Source: a bacterium (GTDB taxonomy: Bacteria; Patescibacteriota; Patescibacteriia; Patescibacteriales; Patescibacteriaceae). From it: a DNA stretch of 7,347 bases. Under the pieces are notes generated by a model. The model saw only the letters and a list, made by a program, of their open reading frames with translations, did not search any database and was not told the DNA's origin. Within the stretch, counting starts at the first letter, position 1. Each line of letters starts with the position of its first letter. The position numbers and the translations under genes were made by a program. This document shows positions 4,402 through 7,347 of the stretch, in pieces. The stretch is taken from NCBI GenBank assembly GCA_021818075.1, contig JAKAFD010000036.1, positions 1-7,347 on the forward strand, given 5' to 3'.

Positions 4402-4854
4402 ATGTCTTTAAACGAAATAATTGGTTATCTAAGCATTTTAAGTGCTGTCGTTATTGCTTTATGTTTTTGGTTTGAACCTTCTCTTTTTAAACTAAAAAAA
4501 TTTTTTGGTATTGAGAATGGCGTATTTTTGTTTATAGCACTCGTTTTTTTTGTTTTGAGTGTTAGTGTTTGGATTTACGTGCTATTTAGTATATTTTTTA
4601 ATATAACGGTTAGCTCAATTTTGGTTAGTATATTAGAAGTTGCTTCGTTTATTTATGTCGTTATTTTTTTATGTTGGTGGATTTTAAATATTCTTGGAAT
4701 TTTTGAAAGAGATAAAATTTTACTGAAAGTAAATTTTTATTTATCATTTTTTGTAAGAATGATTCCCCTCCTTGTAGTTAGCGGTTTCTTTTTGAGTTCT
4801 TGGATAGTTATGATAATAAAAGGGATTAGATGGATTATTAATTTGGTATCATAA
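4402..4854 (+). CDS. Small multi-pass membrane protein, unknown function
   Basis: A 150-aa, extremely hydrophobic protein with about four membrane helices, near residues 5-24, 41-65, 72-100 and 108-138. Short charged loops separate them (FKLKKFFGIENG at 29-40 and FERDKILLK at 101-109). No catalytic motif, signal peptide or transporter signature is visible. ATG4402 is preferred over an upstream in-frame TTG at 4371-4373, reached only by reading through the promoter; the TTG codon would start inside the spacer between -35 and -10. There is no Shine-Dalgarno; a near-leaderless transcript is predicted. It is AT-rich like the rest of the accessory stretch. The end overlaps the converging yfcE-like gene by six bases, the two stop codons being offset within the same six bases, so there is no room for a separate terminator. 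It is a real gene by frame length and hydrophobic pattern, but the function cannot be stated. Confidence 0.7.
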   Translation: MSLNEIIGYLSILSAVVIALCFWFEPSLFKLKKFFGIENGVFLFIALVFFVLSVSVWIYVLFSIFFNITVSSILVSILEVASFIYVVIFLCWWILNILGIFERDKILLKVNFYLSFFVRMIPLLVVSGFFLSSWIVMIIKGIRWIINLVS

Positions 4855-5331
4855 AATTTTTAATTCCAGTTTGTCGGTTTGTTCGTCCCAGAGGGCGAAG
4901 CTGGGGGCGTAGAAGACATTGGCGAGGTTGCCGGGGTTGATAAATTCAACTCCGTTTTTATTTTCCTGCCACGGCTTATGGGTGTGGCCGTAGAAAATAA
5001 TAGTCGCACCTTGTTTGATTAAGAGGTTAGCTGAAAATAATTCGTGGCAGAGGCCGACTTTACGACCGGCGATATTTATGATGCCGCCGTGGCGGCCCAG
5101 ATATTTAATTTGCGGATATTTTTTGGCTTCCGTCTCTAAATCGCAGACCTCCATATTGCCCGCCACTAGATAAATTGGGTCGGAAAAATTAGCGGCCAGA
5201 TATTTTAAGGTCTTGGCATTGGTGATATCGCCTAAAACAAAAAGAGCGCCGACATTTTTACTTTTGGCATAGTCCAGCGCGGTTTTTAAGTTGGGCAAGT
5301 TGTCGTGAATGTCGGAGATGATGGCCACCAT
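4849..5331 (-). CDS. YfcE/MJ0936-like metallophosphoesterase
   Basis: A 160-aa calcineurin-like phosphoesterase of the small YfcE/MJ0936 family, cytoplasmic enzymes that hydrolyse phosphodiesters with two metals (Mn or Ni in studied members). All ligand motifs are intact: SDIHDN (6-11, Asp7 and His9), LGDIT (33-37, Asp35), AGNME (57-61, Asn59), CHE (95-97, His96) and GHTHKP (115-120, His116 and His118), with the family NPGN at 132-135. The usual THG motif reads CHE here, so the residue after the ligand His is Glu instead of Gly. The natural substrate is unknown for most of the family. No Shine-Dalgarno precedes ATG5331; instead the end of a dispersed repeat (ATGACA) lies seven bases upstream. 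It may follow the translin gene and pilB in one minus-strand unit, but the repeat-filled gaps make separate transcription possible. Confidence 0.88.
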   Translation of the reverse strand: MVAIISDIHDNLPNLKTALDYAKSKNVGALFVLGDITNAKTLKYLAANFSDPIYLVAGNMEVCDLETEAKKYPQIKYLGRHGGIINIAGRKVGLCHELFSANLLIKQGATIIFYGHTHKPWQENKNGVEFINPGNLANVFYAPSFALWDEQTDKLELKIL

Positions 5332-5338
5332 AATTTTT

Positions 5339-5425
5339 TGTCATTCTGGAGGGAGCGTAGCGACCGATAGAATCTCATGAAATACGAAAGATGCTATCGC
5401 TCCCTGCGGTCGCTCCAGCATGACA
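5339..5425. repeat. Dispersed palindromic repeat, copy 2 (composite, both ends TGTCAT)
   Basis: The ends TGTCATTCTGGAG (5339-5351) and CTCCAGCATGACA (5413-5425) are inverted with one mismatch. Inside, GGGAGCG and GCGACCG on the left have complements CGCTCCC and CGGTCGC on the right, so alternative stems are possible. GAATCTC near the middle matches the inner end typical of this repeat class. It looks like two units head to head and fills the gap between the yfcE-like and translin genes. Confidence 0.75.
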
Positions 5426-5435
5426 GGAGCGTAGG

Positions 5436-6005
5436 TTATTGCCTTAAACTAATTTCGTAATTAATTTGCTCCAATTTGCGCAGATGTCCCCGGGCTTGGT
5501 CGTATTTGGTGCGCAGGTACCCTGACATATCAAAGTTAACCAGCTCGGCCATAATGTCGTCGGCCAAATTTTTGAGCGCTTTAACTTCTTTCAACTTGCC
5601 CTCGGCCGCCAAGTTGACAGCTTGGCGCGCCATTTCGCCCAAGAGATCTGATAAACCGCCCAAATAATTTTCCGTGCTTAAATTAAGGCCCTTAAATTTA
5701 TCCAATTTTTTATTGCTTGCCACCAGATAAAATAATTTAGCTTCAGCGTATTCCTCGCAGGCGGCCGAGTAAGCGCCTTCTTGGTTTAAGCGCGCGTAGC
5801 CGAAATTTTTTTCCAATTTTTTCAGGCGTTCCTCAATGTCAGCGAGCGCCACGGACGCCGATTTTAGTTCACGGCGGTGCAAAGCAAAAATCACCCGTTT
5901 GGCGTCGTGTAAAACGGCGTTAGAAGCGGAAATAATCTGGCGGCGTTCGCTGATTTGGTTAAGGTAGCTTTTCTTTAAGTCAGAAAAGAATTTTTTGTTT
6001 AACAT
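5436..6005 (-). CDS. Translin-family protein
   Basis: A 189-aa, all-helical protein resembling archaeal and bacterial translin. Family-like segments are SASNAVLHDAKRVIFALHR (26-44), ACEEYAEAKLFYLV (82-95), YLGGLSDLLGEMARQAVN (114-131) and LRTKYDQARGHLRKLEQINY (164-183). Translin binds single-stranded nucleic acid as oligomeric barrels; its partner TRAX is the RNase subunit of eukaryotic C3PO. Acidic residues here, Glu85/Glu88 and Asp150/Glu154, show the same i,i+3 and i,i+4 spacing as the human TRAX catalytic set (E126/E129, D193/E197), with a similar gap between the pairs. An RNase activity is therefore plausible, but unproven. No Shine-Dalgarno precedes ATG6005; the repeat terminus ATGACA lies seven bases upstream. 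It sits between pilB and a yfcE-like gene on the same strand, without an obvious functional link. Confidence 0.82.
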   Translation of the reverse strand: MLNKKFFSDLKKSYLNQISERRQIISASNAVLHDAKRVIFALHRRELKSASVALADIEERLKKLEKNFGYARLNQEGAYSAACEEYAEAKLFYLVASNKKLDKFKGLNLSTENYLGGLSDLLGEMARQAVNLAAEGKLKEVKALKNLADDIMAELVNFDMSGYLRTKYDQARGHLRKLEQINYEISLRQ

Positions 6006-6012
6006 ATAAGTT

Positions 6013-6064
6013 TGTCATTTCGACCCCCTCGGCTACGCTCGGGGCAGGCTGGAGTGGAGAAATC
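6013..6064. repeat. Dispersed palindromic repeat, copy 3
   Basis: It begins TGTCATTTCGACC and ends GTGGAGAAATC, the layout of the common TGTCATTTCGAC...GGAGAAATC repeat, with a C-rich/G-rich stem (CCCC/GGGG) in the middle. Bases 6026-6043 recur exactly at 6102-6119 (18 bp). Its left end lies just upstream of the translin start. Confidence 0.7.
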
Positions 6065-6096
6065 GCTTCAGGATTGTTTATAAAGAAAAAGTTGAA

Positions 6097-6125
6097 GGGA
6101 TCCCTCGGCTACGCTCGGGATGACA
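6097..6125. repeat. Dispersed palindromic repeat, copy 4
   Basis: It opens with GGGATCCC, contains the 18-bp block also found at 6026-6043, and ends GGGATGACA. ATCCC (6100-6104) can pair with GGGAT (6117-6121). It has the opposite terminal orientation to copy 3. Confidence 0.7.
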
Positions 6126-6153
6126 GAAGGTTTGGGATTTGGAAATTTAACCC

Positions 6154-6206
6154 TGGATCCCGGATCGCGCTCACGCCTGCGGCGTTTCGCTTGTCCGGGA
6201 TGACGA
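6154..6206. repeat. Dispersed palindromic repeat, copy 5
   Basis: ATCCCGGA (6157-6164) pairs with TCCGGGAT (6194-6201) around a long GC-rich loop that itself contains GCG/CGC pairings. It ends in GGGATGACG, abutting the pilB stop codon region. The start GGATCCCGGA resembles copy 1. Confidence 0.7.
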
Positions 6207-6221
6207 CTCACACGTCGTCAT
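6200..6221 (-). repeat. 8-bp hairpin overlapping the pilB stop codon
   Basis: ATGACGAC (6200-6207) pairs with GTCGTCAT (6214-6221) around TCACAC. The pilB TGA (6218-6220 on the minus strand) lies inside one arm and the end of repeat copy 5 forms the other. No T tract follows on the minus strand, so this is not a standard terminator. Confidence 0.6.
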
Positions 6222-7347
6222 TTGGCTACCCGCAAAACTTCTTCCACCGTCGTTTCACCGGCCAGGGCTTTGAGGATGCCGTCTTCCAAGACCGAGACAA
6301 AGCCTTGCGCGCGGGCCAGTTTTTCCAAGTCTTCGTCAATGGTGGTCGGTTCTTGAATGGCTTTTTTAATGTCGCCGGTGATGGAAATGGCTTCAAACAA
6401 GCCGACGCGGCCTTTGTAGCCGATGCCGCCGCATTGTTCGCAGCCTTTCCCACGGACAAACACTAATTTTTTAGGGATAGCCGCGCCGGAAGCGGCGCTG
6501 ATGCCGGCCAAAATTTTGTCCACCTGTTTTAAAATATCGGCTTCGGGCGTGTATTCCTCTTGGCAATGCGGGCAGACCCGGCGGGCCAGTCTTTGGCCGA
6601 TGGAGCATTCCATAGCGCCGGCCAAAATCGTTCTTTCAATGCCCAGTTCGTAAAAACGAGTGATGGCGCCGGCGGCACTGTTGGCGTGAACAGTGGACAG
6701 CACCAGGTGGCCGGTCAAAGCGGCTTCAATGGCTGTTTTGGCGGTTTCGGCGTCGCGCACTTCGCCGATCATAATGATGTTGGGATTTTGGCGCATCAGC
6801 GAACGCAGGGCGTTGGCAAAGCCATAGCCGGTTTTCTCGTCAACCTGCGTCTGCATAATACCTTCCAGGCTGTATTCAATTGGGTCCTCCACGGTGATAA
6901 TTTTGATATCGCTTTTATTGAGTCGGCTTAAAATGGAATACAGCGTGGTAGTTTTGCCGGAACCGGTCGGGCCGGTATTAATAATAATGCCCCGAGTTTT
7001 CGTCACCGCCTCCAGCACCACCTCTTTGGTTTTGAATTGCAGGCCAAGTTCTTCTACCTTGACGGCTTCCGGCTGTTTGGTCAGCACTCTTAAGACCGCG
7101 GTTTCGCCGTAGCCGCCCGTGATAATGGACACGCGGCAATCGTAACGGTCATTGGGTACATAAATAGCAAAACGGCCGTCATAGGTGGCTTTTTTAACAT
7201 TAGCATCAAAGTCGGCCAAGTTTTTTATTTCGCCGATCAGCGGGATGTAATATTCTTTGCCCAAGGTGGCAACATCGTGCAAGATGCCGTCAATGCGAAA
7301 GCGAATACGCACATCTTTTTCTTCCGGATCAATGTGCAAGTCGCCGG
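6218..7347 (-). CDS. pilB: Type IV pilus assembly ATPase PilB/GspE, 5' end beyond the window
   Basis: A cytoplasmic hexameric ATPase that powers pilin polymerisation. Numbering from the leucine codon at 7339, the motifs are GPTGSGKT (123-130, Walker A), ITVEDPIEY (148-156, Asp box), NIIMIGEVRD (187-196, Walker B), TGHLVLSTVHAN (209-220, His box), then a tetracysteine zinc site CPHC (256-259) and CEQC (300-303), which points to PilB/GspE rather than PilT. The end SVLEDGILKALAGETTVEEVLRV is typical. The N-terminal part is missing: the frame reads on through GDLHIDPEE to the window edge, so the TTG at 7339 is the internal Leu of the DLHIDPE motif and not a start. About half of the usual protein lies outside. 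It belongs to the same machinery as the pilin at 39-1223. The symbol is given by family; gspE is equally possible. Confidence 0.93.
   Translation of the reverse strand, partial: GDLHIDPEEKDVRIRFRIDGILHDVATLGKEYYIPLIGEIKNLADFDANVKKATYDGRFAIYVPNDRYDCRVSIITGGYGETAVLRVLTKQPEAVKVEELGLQFKTKEVVLEAVTKTRGIIINTGPTGSGKTTTLYSILSRLNKSDIKIITVEDPIEYSLEGIMQTQVDEKTGYGFANALRSLMRQNPNIIMIGEVRDAETAKTAIEAALTGHLVLSTVHANSAAGAITRFYELGIERTILAGAMECSIGQRLARRVCPHCQEEYTPEADILKQVDKILAGISAASGAAIPKKLVFVRGKGCEQCGGIGYKGRVGLFEAISITGDIKKAIQEPTTIDEDLEKLARAQGFVSVLEDGILKALAGETTVEEVLRVAK

Noticed and set aside
4329..4475. Small ORF starting ATG4329 (MLSAFFKK...)
   Set aside because: It overlaps the promoter and the first part of the 4402 gene in another frame, with poor composition and only a weak GGAG upstream.
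5339..6206. CRISPR array
   Set aside because: The repeats are palindromic units of differing length and orientation with no regular spacing or spacers, and no cas genes are present.
6226..7112. Several open frames opposite or overlapping pilB
   Set aside because: Shadow frames of a strongly conserved ATPase gene; no start signals of their own and no recognisable motifs.

Overview
This window looks like part of a Candidate Phyla Radiation (Patescibacteria, Parcubacteria-like) chromosome. The evidence is a FISUMP-type type IV pilin, a PilB/GspE assembly ATPase, a translin-family protein, an endonuclease Q-like PHP protein, small compact genes, and starts that mostly lack a Shine-Dalgarno sequence. 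Two of those starts sit only a few bases below strong promoters. Stops include both TAA and TGA, so UGA is not obviously reassigned. The phylum assignment is an inference from gene content.

Layout, left to right. Plus strand: a type IV pilin carrying a C-terminal FISUMP domain (39-1223); a promoter-driven basic orphan protein (1341-1859) with a good intrinsic terminator; and an endonuclease Q-like DNA repair nuclease (2000-3256) with a TTGACA-N17-GATAAT promoter that predicts a near-leaderless mRNA. An AT-rich accessory stretch follows, about 3257-4855. It starts with a perfectly consensus promoter (TTGACA-N17-TATAAT) and holds a 130-aa protein of unknown function (3452-3844), a 36-aa basic small protein (3888-3998), a GC-rich structured RNA region (3842-4220) and a small four-helix membrane protein (4402-4854). 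Minus strand: a YfcE-like metallophosphoesterase (4849-5331), a translin-family protein (5436-6005) and the 3' part of pilB (6218 to the window edge). Short palindromic dispersed repeats ending in TGTCAT/ATGACA fill the gaps between them.

The most unusual element is the structured RNA at 3842-4220. It contains a 25-bp inverted repeat enclosing the 36-aa gene. It also contains a 76-nt tRNA-like fold with an 8/4 acceptor/T branch, a canonical T-loop, a 6-bp/4-nt D-type arm, an oversized anticodon-type arm and an Ala-type G3-U70 pair. That fold lies inside a 15-bp helix whose 3' strand is also the 5' strand of an intrinsic terminator. Four copies of a GCGGGAG/CTCCCGC word make the helices mutually exclusive, the logic of an attenuator. 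I do not recognise this arrangement as a known RNA class.

The pilin at one end and pilB at the other belong to the same type IV pilus machinery, though they are on opposite strands and not one operon. Endonuclease Q and translin are nucleic-acid enzymes. The central accessory genes have no assigned role.
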